DNA of 37,161 nucleotides from Candidatus Methylumidiphilus alinenensis (lineage in GTDB: Bacteria; Pseudomonadota; Gammaproteobacteria; Methylococcales; Methylococcaceae), in NCBI GenBank assembly GCA_003242955.1, contig QJPH01000508.1, positions 1-37,161 of the forward strand, written 5' to 3'. A program made the position numbers and the translations under genes. A model generated the notes under the pieces. The model was given only the letters and a program-made list of their open reading frames with translations. It was not told where the DNA came from and did no database searches. Positions 23,525-31,809 of this stretch are shown here, one piece after another; position 1 is the first letter of the stretch, and each line of letters begins with the position of its first letter.

Positions 23525-24224
23525 ATTGTTTGAAAAACGAAGGCACAATATCTGCGAAGAAACTGTCCCTGCCATTTTCCCTTTTTCTTGCGGAATCAAG
23601 GGCTTTGAGTGTTTCTGCCATAGTGTGCCTGTCAGATAATTCATGTTCTGGGCGAATCTTAGCCTTTTCCGCTTTTTCCAGATAAAGCAGCGCCTTGTCA
23701 TACTCCTCCTCGCCCAGCCAGTAGTCACCTAAGAAATAATTGGTATCAACCTCGTCAGGGTATAGCTTTACTGCCGATTCCAAGTATTGCCTGGCCAAGT
23801 CTTCGTCGCCGAACGAAATAGGCCAGCCGGGTAGGCGGTAATACAAGTTACCCAAGGCGATATAGGCCGCCGCTTCCATGGCTTTGGGGTCGATGTCGAT
23901 GGCTTTTAATAACAAGTCCTTGGCATTTTCAATATCGCTTAAAGCGCCAAAGCTCCATTCGGCAGCCACCAAGGTACATTGAGTGACGGCCTCAATGACT
24001 AGCGGTTCGGCGCGGTAGGGGTATTTTGCCTTGAATTCCCTGATACGCGGCAAAAGTGCCTTGAAACGCTCCGCTTGCTGGTCGCTGGGCAGTGTATAGA
24101 AAATCACCTCCCATTCATCATTAAGGGTTTTTGCCAATTCATCGGCATTAGGTCCGGCATAGGTGATGGACCAGGCCAGAAAAAATGAACACAGGGCAAC
24201 CAGCAATGCGTAGGTTGTTTTCAC
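23523..24224 (-). CDS. Exported TPR protein
   Basis: A 233-residue protein with a signal peptide (TYALLVALCSFFLAWSITYA) and a helical TPR solenoid: ENAKDLLLKAIDIDPKAMEA, YIALGNLYYRLPGW, ARQYLESAVKLYPDEVDTNY and YDKALLYLEKAEKAKIRPEH. It loosely resembles the T-component of some TRAP transporters, but no transporter genes are near. The stop TAG is the first three bases of a family F repeat arm, so the original C-terminus may have been changed. Function unknown. Confidence 0.75.
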   Translation of the reverse strand: MKTTYALLVALCSFFLAWSITYAGPNADELAKTLNDEWEVIFYTLPSDQQAERFKALLPRIREFKAKYPYRAEPLVIEAVTQCTLVAAEWSFGALSDIENAKDLLLKAIDIDPKAMEAAAYIALGNLYYRLPGWPISFGDEDLARQYLESAVKLYPDEVDTNYFLGDYWLGEEEYDKALLYLEKAEKAKIRPEHELSDRHTMAETLKALDSARKRENGRDSFFADIVPSFFKQ

Positions 24225-24326
24225 GCCAGGGGAACGCTCCGGTCATATAGGATAAACAGGCTATGGATAACTGCGGATAATAGCAAATTAGGCGGAGATT
24301 CCCAAATAGGCCGAACCCAAAAAAAA

Positions 24327-24355
24327 CCGACTCGGCTTTAAAAACCGAGCCGGTC
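24327..24355 (-). terminator. Rho-independent terminator after dgkA (family G hairpin)
   Basis: On the minus strand, ACCGGCTCGG pairs with CCGAGTCGGT and is followed directly by eight T residues, 15 bp after the dgkA stop. This is a textbook intrinsic terminator. Its sequence is nearly the same as three other hairpins in the window, so it may be a recruited repeat. Confidence 0.8.
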
Positions 24356-24369
24356 TGCATGCCTAGGGA

Positions 24370-24741
24370 TTAAAAATAATGCGGCAGCAAGACTAGGACC
24401 CAAACCACCACAGCCAACATTAACGAGGTTAAAACGGCAGCGGAACCGATGTCTTTGGCTCGTCCGGAGAGTTCGTGACGTTCAAAACTGATGCGATCAA
24501 TCGCCACTTCAATGCCTGTGTTGATCAGTTCGACAATCAGTACCAACAGCAGACTTCCCAATAGCAGCGCCTTTTCCACACCGGTTTGGCCTAGCCAGAA
24601 TCCCAAAGGGGCAGCGACGATGCTAAGCAATACTTCCTGGCGGAATGCCTCTTCATGTACCCAAGTGGCTTTGAACCCTTTCAACGAATTGAAAAAAGCG
24701 GCATTGATACGAGGCAAACCCTTGAGATTTTGACCGGCCAT
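24370..24741 (-). CDS. dgkA: Diacylglycerol kinase
   Basis: A 123-residue integral membrane kinase of the DgkA family with three hydrophobic helices. The family signature ELINTGIEVAIDRISFERHE (residues about 70-89) and SGRAKDIGSAAV are intact. It phosphorylates diacylglycerol to phosphatidic acid at the inner membrane (or undecaprenol in some bacteria). It lies 39 bp downstream of the glycosyltransferase/PAP2 pair on the same strand. This suggests a small lipid operon that both makes and recycles diacylglycerol. Confidence 0.93.
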   Translation of the reverse strand: MAGQNLKGLPRINAAFFNSLKGFKATWVHEEAFRQEVLLSIVAAPLGFWLGQTGVEKALLLGSLLLVLIVELINTGIEVAIDRISFERHELSGRAKDIGSAAVLTSLMLAVVVWVLVLLPHYF

Positions 24742-24780
24742 AAATTTAGCAATGTTAGTAAAAATAGATTATGAAGGGAA

Positions 24781-25824
24781 TTAAAGTGTGATTTGGACGG
24801 TTTCAGCCCAAATTCCATCCACCCAAGCCTGGTCGAGCCGCAAATCGCCTTGCAGCAGCCAATCGACAATTGCCTGTGCCGAATCTGGGTATCGCACTTG
24901 GATGGCGCGGCTTTGCTCCAGCCAAGTGGAGATGGAAGCCGAGTCCAGGGATTGCATCACTTGACCCAGTTGCAGTAGCTCCAACGCCAAGGCATTGGAT
25001 ACTTGCTCCATCTGACCGCGCAGGGGTTTGACAAGGATTTTCTTGCCGGTTTGCAGCGCCTCACTGGCTAACTCAAAACCGGCGTTGCAGATCACGGCGG
25101 AAGAATCTGCAAAATCCTTCTGGAAACCGGCGCGGGAAAGCTGCCTGACATGGACATTGGCGGGATGTTCGTGGGTTTTTGTCGGGGGTGTCGGGCTATA
25201 GACGTAAAATTGATGGCTTTCAAACTGCTTTAGCAGGCGGATGACTTGGTTCACATCCTCAAACGGAAGATAGACGATCACCTTATCGGGCTCGACTGGT
25301 GAACTTATCATTTCCTGCTCAATAATCGGGGGCAGGATTGGATGGTGGAAATGATTCCAATGCACACCCAAGCCCACACTGACAGGTGCAAAATAGTGAA
25401 GCACTTTTTCACCTAGAAAGTCCGCACCTGCTTTCGGGATGTCGTAACAAAATGCATATTGATGGCCTATGCCTATCGTTTTGATGCCTTGCAGCTTGGC
25501 GGCCCAAGCAGTGACCGGCTCAAAATCGCACACGACTAGGTCGTACCCGCTTAAGTCCAAGTTTTTTACATCGCGGACGAATCTTGCGAGAGGGTTTTCC
25601 AAAACCGTTTGGAGGTATTGGACATGTCCGGCTTTGGTGGCGAATGTCAGCCCTGTACGCCACTCATAGTCGCCAAAAACTTCCATCTCAAAAAGTTGTT
25701 CCCAAGGGCGTCCGGTAAACATCCATGTAACATCAATGCCCGCCTGTTTAAGTTTTGGTGCCATCGCACGGGCGCGTGTGATGTGTCCGTTGCCTGTAGC
25801 CTGAACGCCATAAAAAACCTTCAC
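24781..25824 (-). CDS. MurG-like glycosyltransferase (MJ1255/VC2487 type)
   Basis: A 347-residue GT-B protein starting at GTG 25824. The start overlaps the PAP2 stop as GTGA, so the two are coupled. The N-terminus VKVFYGVQATGNGHITRARA has the MurG-like glycine-rich acceptor loop, and the C-terminal half has SSAVICNAGFELASEALQTG followed by KKILVKPLRGQMEQ, the donor-binding region. The layout resembles the conserved MJ1255/VC2487 family, which has no settled substrate, and also plant/bacterial MGDG-synthase-like enzymes at fold level. Coupling to a lipid phosphatase and nearness to dgkA suggest a lipid acceptor such as diacylglycerol. This is inference. Confidence 0.75.
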   Translation of the reverse strand: MKVFYGVQATGNGHITRARAMAPKLKQAGIDVTWMFTGRPWEQLFEMEVFGDYEWRTGLTFATKAGHVQYLQTVLENPLARFVRDVKNLDLSGYDLVVCDFEPVTAWAAKLQGIKTIGIGHQYAFCYDIPKAGADFLGEKVLHYFAPVSVGLGVHWNHFHHPILPPIIEQEMISSPVEPDKVIVYLPFEDVNQVIRLLKQFESHQFYVYSPTPPTKTHEHPANVHVRQLSRAGFQKDFADSSAVICNAGFELASEALQTGKKILVKPLRGQMEQVSNALALELLQLGQVMQSLDSASISTWLEQSRAIQVRYPDSAQAIVDWLLQGDLRLDQAWVDGIWAETVQITL

Positions 25825-26345
25825 GCTAACACCATCCACATGCCCGCCAGTGCGGAGCAAACACCCATTAGCGCCCCTATCAAGGTATCGGTGGGGAAAT
25901 GTACACCAAGTATCACCCGCGCCATGCCCACCATCACAGCCCAAGTCAATAAGGTCGGTAGCAGGAAGGGAAAATACCAGCCCCAAAGGGTCGCCATTAA
26001 GAAAGCAGCGGAGGTATGGCCGGAAGGGAAGCTGAAACGGTCAGACGGTATGATAAAACTTTTGATATTCAACGCAACCGGGGGCCGGTCCCGCTTACAG
26101 GCATTTTTGATAATGACATATAAAGGGCGCTCGATCAGCAAGGCCAAAGCCATGCAAGTCAACAAGCGCATTTCATCTGGCCCTCCCATCCAAAACAGGA
26201 TACACGCCACAAGTAAATATAAAGGCCCGTTGCCTGTGGCGGAGATGCCACGGGCGCAACGGACGAGAAATTTTTGCGATTTGCGTTGCATGACCCAAGT
26301 AAAAATGGATACGTCAAAACTTTGTATGGTCTGCATGAGATTCAT
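25821..26345 (-). CDS. PAP2-family lipid phosphatase
   Basis: A 174-residue membrane protein with the three-part PAP2 active site intact: KNACKRDRPP (motif 1), PSGHTSA (motif 2) and ARVILGVHFPTD (motif 3). These enzymes remove phosphate from phosphatidic acid, undecaprenyl pyrophosphate or related lipids. The ATG at 26345 has AAGGAG eight bases upstream. It leads a minus-strand operon with the coupled glycosyltransferase and dgkA. The upstream region contains a Pho-box-like array at 26392-26431. Confidence 0.88.
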   Translation of the reverse strand: MNLMQTIQSFDVSIFTWVMQRKSQKFLVRCARGISATGNGPLYLLVACILFWMGGPDEMRLLTCMALALLIERPLYVIIKNACKRDRPPVALNIKSFIIPSDRFSFPSGHTSAAFLMATLWGWYFPFLLPTLLTWAVMVGMARVILGVHFPTDTLIGALMGVCSALAGMWMVLA

Positions 26346-26391
26346 GGCGCGACTCCTTTTGGTTACGGAGTTACAAGCTTAAGTATAAGGG

Positions 26392-26431
26392 ATTACATTT
26401 CGATGACGGCTAGATGATGAAAATGTGACAA
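26392..26431 (-). promoter_or_regulatory. Pho-box-like heptamer array upstream of the PAP2/glycosyltransferase operon
   Basis: Four heptamers start at 26392, 26403, 26414 and 26425, exactly 11 bp apart: ATTACAT, ATGACGG, ATGATGA, GTGACAA (plus strand). The Pho-box half-site on this strand would be ATGACAG, matched 5, 6, 4 and 6 of 7 if the first base may be A or G. A TATACT -10-like box lies on the minus strand at 26382-26387, and the PAP2 ATG is at 26345. A closely similar sequence lies upstream of olsB at 31810-31857. PhoB binding is a hypothesis. Confidence 0.5.
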
Positions 26432-26452
26432 TGGTATTGCTGTAAATGAAAC

Positions 26453-26485
26453 AGACCGACTCGGTTTTTAAAACCGAGTCGGTCT
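26453..26485. repeat. Family G hairpin after the DUF423 gene
   Basis: AGACCGACTCGG and CCGAGTCGGTCT are perfectly inverted around TTTTTAAAA, three bases beyond the stop of the DUF423 gene (26488, minus strand). The position suits a terminator. The trailing sequence on the minus strand has only short T runs, so termination strength is uncertain. Confidence 0.6.
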
Positions 26486-26487
26486 CG

Positions 26488-26865
26488 CTAGTCCGCATCC
26501 CAGTAAGCGAAGGCAGCCAACTGCAACCAAGCCGCCATGAATGCCAAGCCCCCCAGTGGGGTGATCATGCCTAACCATGTCAGGCCGGTAAGGCATAAAA
26601 GGTAAAGGCTACCGGAGAAAACCACAATCCCCGCCAGCATCAGCCAGCCAGCCCTGCACAACTTACTCGAATGCGGGTATTGTTTGGCAAGCGAGGAAAT
26701 CAATCCTAGCCCCAAGGCGTGGAAGAAATGGTAGCGGACACCCGTCTGAAAGACTTCCATCAAGTGTTCGTCCAATCGACCCCGGAGGCCATGCGCGGCG
26801 AAGGCACCGAGGGCCACTGCAAGACAAGCGGCCACGGCAGAGTACATTAAAAAGCGTTTGTGCAT
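26488..26865 (-). CDS. DUF423 family membrane protein (YgdD-like)
   Basis: A 125-residue protein with four hydrophobic segments. The N-terminus MYSAVAACLAVALGAFAAHG followed by LRGRLDEHLMEVFQTGVRYH with the conserved histidines is typical of DUF423, as are SGSLYLLCLTG and ITPLGGLAFMAAWL. The function is not known; it is widespread in proteobacteria. The stop lies three bases from a family G hairpin, which separates it from the PAP2 operon downstream. Confidence 0.9.
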   Translation of the reverse strand: MHKRFLMYSAVAACLAVALGAFAAHGLRGRLDEHLMEVFQTGVRYHFFHALGLGLISSLAKQYPHSSKLCRAGWLMLAGIVVFSGSLYLLCLTGLTWLGMITPLGGLAFMAAWLQLAAFAYWDAD

Positions 26866-26920
26866 TGATTGCGCATCCTAAGGGTCACTAAAAAATAATC
26901 ACGAACACCCAAACAAGTTT

Positions 26921-27067
26921 CTTAGGTGATATCCAAAAAAGAACATCCCATCAAAGGCCAAGCTGGTGTTTGGCGTTCCTTCTGGGAGCGCCAAGCACCA
27001 GCTTGGCGAGGTGATTGTTCGTGATTTTGTGGATAATTCATTTCAGTGTTGGTGGTTTCATTCTTGC
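26921..27067. repeat. Inverted-repeat element (family C), copy 2
   Basis: It begins CTTAGGTGATATCC and matches 9957-10128 for about 145 bp, including the palindromic core GCCAAGCTGGTGTTTGGCG / CGCCAAGCACCAGCTTGGC. The expected right end (GGAAATCACCTAAG) is missing, so this copy is truncated or diverged on that side. A family B-like end (CAAACTGAGAATTGCTG, 27097-27113) follows. The 253-bp gap holds no gene. Confidence 0.75.
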
Positions 27068-27118
27068 ATCCCTGCTGAAATGTCGGCGTTTTTAGCCAAA
27101 CTGAGAATTGCTGTTCAC

Positions 27119-28222
27119 TCAAGGCCGGTAAGTTATCCGGTAAATCGCACCTTGCAGATCGTCGGACACTAACAAAGACCCATCCGCCAATTCAAGAACA
27201 TCCACGGGTCTGCCCAGTACGTCGCCATTGGCTTGCAGCCAGCCGTCGGCGAACACCTCGTCGGCAACCGGTTTGCCGTCCTTGAATTTGACAAGTGCCA
27301 CACGGTAGCCTTGTGGCTTGGAACGGTTCCATGAACCATGCTGGGCGACAAACAATTGACCTTGGTAGCCAGGGGGAAACTGCTTGCCCCGGTAGAAGCG
27401 CAAGCCCAAGGGTGTCACATGGGCGGGAAATTTCCAAGTCGGCGGGGTAAATGTGGAACAGTCTTTCAACTTGCCGAATTCAGGGTCAGCTATATCCCCT
27501 GCATGGCAGTAGGGATAGCCGAAGTGCATCCCGGCTTTGGGGGCGCTGTTCAACTCTTCCGGTGGAACATCGTCGCCGAGCATGTCTCGGCCATTGTCGG
27601 TGAAGAAAAGTTCGCCGGTTTGCGGATTCCAATCGAAACCAACGGTGTTGCGTATGCCACGGGCGAAAATCTCGAAATTCGTGCCATCCGGGTCTAGTCG
27701 CGTCAAGCTGGCGTATATTTCCTTGTCGCTGATACAGCTATTGCAAGGCGCACCAACTGCTGCGTACAGTTTGCCGTCCGGCCCTACCCGTAGATACTTC
27801 CAGCCGTGGTGCGTGTCTTCCGGGTATCCGTCAAAGACAACTTCCGGCTTAGGTGGACTATCCAAATGGGCGGAAATGTCTTTGAGCCTCACGATTCGGT
27901 TGATTTCCGCAATGAACAGGTCGCCATGCAGGATCGCTACGCCGTTGGGCGAATTGAGCTTGGATGCGATAGTCTGGACTGAATCTGCCTTGCCATCGTG
28001 GTTCGTGTCACGCACGGCGTATACCTTGTCCTCTTGGGTGCCGACATAGACCGTGCCATCATCGCCCAAGGCCAGCGACCGGGCATCGGGTGTCTGATCG
28101 GTAAAAACAGTGATATGAAACCCTGGCGGCAGTTTGATTTGATCCAACTGCACCGGAGCTTTGTCTGCGCAGGCGGAAATTGCAAAGCTGGACAACAACA
28201 CCAATAAATAAAAATTTTTCAT
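27119..28222 (-). CDS. Sorbosone dehydrogenase-like beta-propeller lipoprotein
   Basis: A 367-residue protein from the ATG at 28222. The signal peptide ends in a lipobox-like SFAISAC. The rest is a six-bladed propeller of the L-sorbosone/PQQ-dependent glucose dehydrogenase (GSDH) family: RSLALGDDGTVYVGTQ, PNGVAILHGDLFIAEINRIV, HHGWKYLRVGPDGKLYAAVG, ARGIRNTVGFDWNPQTGELF and FVAQHGSWNRS. Relatives use PQQ to oxidise aldoses or aldehydes outside the cytoplasm. Methanotrophs make PQQ for methanol dehydrogenase, so the cofactor should be available, but PQQ binding cannot be shown here. Substrate unknown. Confidence 0.85.
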   Translation of the reverse strand: MKNFYLLVLLSSFAISACADKAPVQLDQIKLPPGFHITVFTDQTPDARSLALGDDGTVYVGTQEDKVYAVRDTNHDGKADSVQTIASKLNSPNGVAILHGDLFIAEINRIVRLKDISAHLDSPPKPEVVFDGYPEDTHHGWKYLRVGPDGKLYAAVGAPCNSCISDKEIYASLTRLDPDGTNFEIFARGIRNTVGFDWNPQTGELFFTDNGRDMLGDDVPPEELNSAPKAGMHFGYPYCHAGDIADPEFGKLKDCSTFTPPTWKFPAHVTPLGLRFYRGKQFPPGYQGQLFVAQHGSWNRSKPQGYRVALVKFKDGKPVADEVFADGWLQANGDVLGRPVDVLELADGSLLVSDDLQGAIYRITYRP

Positions 28223-28247
28223 AAGCTTTCCTTCATGTTGCAGGGCC

Positions 28248-28282
28248 AAACCGACTCGGTTTTTAAAACCGTGTCGGTTTTT
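28248..28282. repeat. Family G hairpin in a divergent promoter region
   Basis: AAACCGACTCGG and CCGTGTCGGTTT are inverted around TTTTTAAAA with one mismatch, and a T run follows on the plus strand. It lies between divergent genes (starts at 28222 and 28358), where no terminator is needed, 26 bp upstream of the lipoprotein gene. This argues that the hairpin is a mobile or spreading repeat as well as a terminator. Confidence 0.65.
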
Positions 28283-28357
28283 ATCTCCCCCACTTGATTT
28301 TTAAATTTATATCGCCAATATGTTAGCAATTATGCCATTACAAACGGAAAAGCATCC

Positions 28358-29227
28358 ATGAGAATTTTATTGTTCCTACTCACCAACGCGGCGGTATTGC
28401 TGTTGATTAGCATCATATTCCGTTTTCTCGGACTGGGGGATATGCTGAACCAGAACGGTGTCAACCTGAATCTGGATTCACTACTGCTCTTTTCTGCCGC
28501 CATCGGCATGTCAGGCTCGTTCATTTCCCTACTGATGTCGAAGTGGATGGCGAAAAGTTCGATGGGGGTTTATGTCATTGAGCAACCTTCCAACGCCACC
28601 GAACAATGGCTGTTGGAAAGTGTGCGAAGGCTTGCACTAGGGGCGGGCATTGGCATGCCGGAGGTGGGCATCTTTGAATCTCCCGACCCCAATGCATTTG
28701 CCACAGGCTTCAGCAAAAACAACGCCTTGGTGGCGGTCAGTACTGGCTTGATGCAGCATATGAGCGCCGACGAAGTTGAAGCTGTACTGGGCCATGAAAT
28801 CAGCCATGTTGCAAACGGGGATATGGTGACTTTAGGGTTGTTGCAAGGGGTAGTCAACACCTTCGTGATCTTCTTCGCCAGGATCATCGGTTTTTTCGTG
28901 GACCGTGTCTTGTTGCGCAACGAACGCGGCTATGGGATGGGTTATTTCATAACCCAGATGGTGGCGCAAATCGTGTTGTCCATTCTGGCCAGTATGATCG
29001 TCATGTGGTTTTCACGTTACCGCGAATTCCGCGCCGATGCTGGCGGGGCACATCTGGCTGGTCGGCAAAAAATGATCGGTGCCTTGCGCGCATTGCAGCG
29101 CGCCCACGACCCTGAACCCCTGCCGGACGAAATGGCGGCCCTCTGCATAAACAGCGGTGGCGCAAGCCGCTTGTTCATGAGCCACCCGCCCTTGGAGGAG
29201 CGCATCGCCGCATTGCAAAAATTATGA
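28358..29227 (+). CDS. htpX: Membrane zinc protease HtpX
   Basis: A 289-residue M48 protease. Two N-terminal membrane helices (FLLTNAAVLLLISIIFRFLG and SAAIGMSGSFISLLMSKWMA), the zinc motif HEISH in VLGHEISHVANGDM, a second hydrophobic pair, and the distal glutamate region SRYREFRADAGGAHLAG. The C-terminus has LFMSHPPLEERIAAL. HtpX degrades damaged inner-membrane proteins under envelope stress. Its TGA overlaps the ATG of ygfZ (29224-29227). Confidence 0.96.
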   Translation: MRILLFLLTNAAVLLLISIIFRFLGLGDMLNQNGVNLNLDSLLLFSAAIGMSGSFISLLMSKWMAKSSMGVYVIEQPSNATEQWLLESVRRLALGAGIGMPEVGIFESPDPNAFATGFSKNNALVAVSTGLMQHMSADEVEAVLGHEISHVANGDMVTLGLLQGVVNTFVIFFARIIGFFVDRVLLRNERGYGMGYFITQMVAQIVLSILASMIVMWFSRYREFRADAGGAHLAGRQKMIGALRALQRAHDPEPLPDEMAALCINSGGASRLFMSHPPLEERIAALQKL

Positions 29228-30201
29228 GCATTGAAAACTGGTATTCCCCACTGCCCGAAATGGGCATCCTAGCCGTCAGTGGCAAAGATGCGGCCAAATT
29301 TCTTCAAGGGCAGGCTACCTGCGACATCTTAGGGCTACCGCCTGGTCAAACCTCTTTGGGTGCCCTATGCACCGCAAAGGGACGTGCAATTGCCGTATTT
29401 CGCGTGTTAAGGGCCGAAGACAAGATATATCTGCTGCTTCCGACAGAAATCTTGGAAACTGTCAAAAAGCGGCTGCGTATGTACATCCTTCGGGACGATG
29501 TGAAAATTGATGACGAAACTTGGGGTTGGACTATCTTTGGCCTATTCGGGGAGAAATCTGCCGAAGCCCTTCAGATTTTGGGTTTGCCATTGTTGACCCA
29601 AGAAAATGAGGCGGAGGGACAAGAAAGTTTTTATACTCAATTTTACGCAATTCGCATTCCCGATGCGAGCAACCCACGCTTTCTGACATTGGTCGATGCC
29701 GAGAAAACCGCCGGGATGTGTCGTTTTTTGGATGTGCATGGGCTTTTCCGCTGCGGGCCTTCCCGTTGGACTTTGGAAGACATCCGTGCCGGCCTGCCCT
29801 CAATTAGTGCTGCGACGGTGGAAGAATTTGTGCCGCAAATGTTGAACCTTGATTTAGTGGGCGGAATCAGCTTCAAAAAAGGCTGTTACACCGGGCAAGA
29901 GATCATTGCCCGTGCGCATTACCTTGGCAGCTTGAAAAGGCGGATGGTTCGCCTAACCGGCATTGGGGAACCGATCCCAAAAGCGGGGGATAGCCTCCAA
30001 GCCGAGGGTCATGACGGGCCAAGCCCTGGCATGTCTGTGTGTTCTGCCCCTGACGAAGAAGGTGGATTTGAACTGTTGGCGGTTGTCAGTACCAGTTTGC
30101 TGGAAGGGGGCGAGGCCGTTTTCCAAACTACTGGCGGAATAGGGCTTGCACTGTCAAAGCTGCCTTATCCCATACCTTACATCAATGATCGGGTAACTTA
30201 A
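29224..30201 (+). CDS. ygfZ: Folate-binding YgfZ-type protein
   Basis: A 325-residue protein of the YgfZ/GcvT-like family. The signature with the conserved cysteine, KKGCYTGQEIIARAHYLG, is intact near residues 218-235, and the N-terminal folate-binding region has AVSGKDAAKFLQGQATCDI. YgfZ uses tetrahydrofolate in the maintenance of iron-sulfur enzymes such as the tRNA methylthiotransferase MiaB. It is coupled to htpX by an ATGA overlap and converges on olsA with a 4-bp overlap. Confidence 0.93.
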   Translation: MSIENWYSPLPEMGILAVSGKDAAKFLQGQATCDILGLPPGQTSLGALCTAKGRAIAVFRVLRAEDKIYLLLPTEILETVKKRLRMYILRDDVKIDDETWGWTIFGLFGEKSAEALQILGLPLLTQENEAEGQESFYTQFYAIRIPDASNPRFLTLVDAEKTAGMCRFLDVHGLFRCGPSRWTLEDIRAGLPSISAATVEEFVPQMLNLDLVGGISFKKGCYTGQEIIARAHYLGSLKRRMVRLTGIGEPIPKAGDSLQAEGHDGPSPGMSVCSAPDEEGGFELLAVVSTSLLEGGEAVFQTTGGIGLALSKLPYPIPYINDRVT

Positions 30202-31004
30202 TGGCTTTGAAACTGAAGTCGGGTAACGGATGCAACTTTGCCTTCGTCAGCCTCTGGCTTTGAGGAAAGTGCCGTGACGACTTGCTTACGTGTGGTTTGC
30301 GCGAGGATGTCGCGATGCATGCCAGGGGGCAGGGGCTGGCAGTAATGGACGCGAAGGCGGACCCTGTCGCGATCAAGTATTTGCAACAGGTGGGTAAGGA
30401 AATTATCTTCGCCTATAAATGGCGCGAAGGTTTTAGCCTCGCCCCGGTATTCAATTCCGATGGCTTGCACCTGGACTTGGGCCAGTTGCGCCGGTTGGAA
30501 CAATTTGGCATGGAAACGCAGGACACGTTCCCCAGTAGTTGTGGTGCCTTCGGGAAACAACATGATTTGCCTGCCTTGGCGCAATTGCCAAGCCATCTTT
30601 TCGGCGATACTGCCAGTCTGTTCCGCATCGCCCCGACGCACGAATAAAGTGCCTAAACGGCGCGCCAGATAACCCATGACCGGCCAGTCCGCCACCTCCT
30701 CCTTAGCGACGAAAAGCAACGGATGCCGGGCTCCCAAGGCGATAATGTCGAGCCAGGAAATATGATTGGCGACCCAAAGGCGTGTTTCATGGCTCGGGGT
30801 TCCAATGGTCTCCACCTCGACATTGAGTATGCGGCAAACCATTGCGCACCAATGGCTCCTGATAGCTTCTTGGAAAAACCCAGCCTTACGGCCCAACACA
30901 AGCTCCAGGAAGGGCCACAATAAGCCAGTCGCGACCAAGCCCCACAGGAACATCAGGATTATGAGCGCGGCCTTAAGCCAAAGCCGAGATTGTCGCATGG
31001 GCAT
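30198..31004 (-). CDS. olsA: Lyso-ornithine lipid / 1-acylglycerol-3-phosphate acyltransferase
   Basis: A 268-residue PlsC-family acyltransferase from the ATG at 31004. An N-terminal membrane helix (ALIILMFLWGLVATGLLWPF) precedes the catalytic HX4D box NHISWLDI, and the substrate motif is LFPEGTTT. The start overlaps the olsB 3' end by 32 bp. PlsC enzymes next to olsB act as OlsA, adding the second acyl chain to lyso-ornithine lipid; some also make phosphatidic acid. The olsA name rests on this pairing. Confidence 0.85.
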   Translation of the reverse strand: MPMRQSRLWLKAALIILMFLWGLVATGLLWPFLELVLGRKAGFFQEAIRSHWCAMVCRILNVEVETIGTPSHETRLWVANHISWLDIIALGARHPLLFVAKEEVADWPVMGYLARRLGTLFVRRGDAEQTGSIAEKMAWQLRQGRQIMLFPEGTTTTGERVLRFHAKLFQPAQLAQVQVQAIGIEYRGEAKTFAPFIGEDNFLTHLLQILDRDRVRLRVHYCQPLPPGMHRDILAQTTRKQVVTALSSKPEADEGKVASVTRLQFQSH

Positions 31005-31761
31005 TAGTAGTGACTTTAGTGGCAATAAAGCGCTTTTCGTAGCGATTCTGCAAACGTGACAAATCCACTAAGATGAATACATCCATGACGTTAAAATCCT
31101 CATCCCAGTAAGGGTCGCCGCACACTTGGGCACCTAGGCGCAAATACGCCTGCAACAGCGGCGGGATGCCGCTTTCGTCATGTTGGCAACGTTTCCAAGA
31201 GGGAATCGGGTTTTTCGACTTTACCGCCAGTTCCTTGGGGCCGAAATGCCGGGGTTCTATTTGGCGGTATACCGCATCAACGGCAAAACCATGCGGCCCC
31301 GGTGTGATACTGGCGCAACCCATCAGGTAGTTGAAGCGGCCTTGGTAAACATATTCGGCCAAGCCGTTCCACAAGGTCGATATGACGATACTGCCACGAT
31401 GGGACGGATCCACACAAGTCCGCCCGATCTCCAAGAAACGGCCCGGCAGCGCCAAAACGCCGCTCAAGTCAAATTCACCTTCGGAGTAAAAATGCCCAAG
31501 CTTGGCTGCCTGGGTGTCGCTTAACAGACGGGTGCAGGCGACGATATTGCCTGTTTCGGTTTCGCGCACCAGCAAATGGTCGCAAAAATCATCAATCTCG
31601 TCATAATCCAAGCCGTCGATGCGGGTATGCAAGTTAGCACCCATTTCCCCGGCAAATATCCGATAACGCAATTGCTGGGTCGCACGGACAGTGGCCTCGT
31701 CATGGGCGACTTCCGTTACATAACGGCGGACACGATTCGCTTCTTTCTCTTGTGCTGGCAT
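30973..31761 (-). CDS. olsB: L-ornithine N(alpha)-acyltransferase
   Basis: A 262-residue GNAT-fold protein of the OlsB/acetyltransferase-5 family. It has LRYRIFAGEMGANLHTRIDG, the LLVRETETGNIVACTRLL segment, the family core FLEIGRTCVDPSHRGSIVIS and later NYLMGCASITPGPHG. OlsB transfers 3-hydroxyacyl groups from acyl carrier protein to ornithine, the first step of phosphorus-free ornithine lipids. AGGGG lies five bases before the ATG. In several bacteria olsB is induced by phosphate limitation through PhoB, and a Pho-box-like array lies at 31810-31857 upstream. Confidence 0.88.
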   Translation of the reverse strand: MPAQEKEANRVRRYVTEVAHDEATVRATQQLRYRIFAGEMGANLHTRIDGLDYDEIDDFCDHLLVRETETGNIVACTRLLSDTQAAKLGHFYSEGEFDLSGVLALPGRFLEIGRTCVDPSHRGSIVISTLWNGLAEYVYQGRFNYLMGCASITPGPHGFAVDAVYRQIEPRHFGPKELAVKSKNPIPSWKRCQHDESGIPPLLQAYLRLGAQVCGDPYWDEDFNVMDVFILVDLSRLQNRYEKRFIATKVTTNAHATISALA

Positions 31762-31809
31762 GAAAACCCCTGTTGAATATTCGCATGGTTCGCAAGATAC
31801 TTGAACAAA

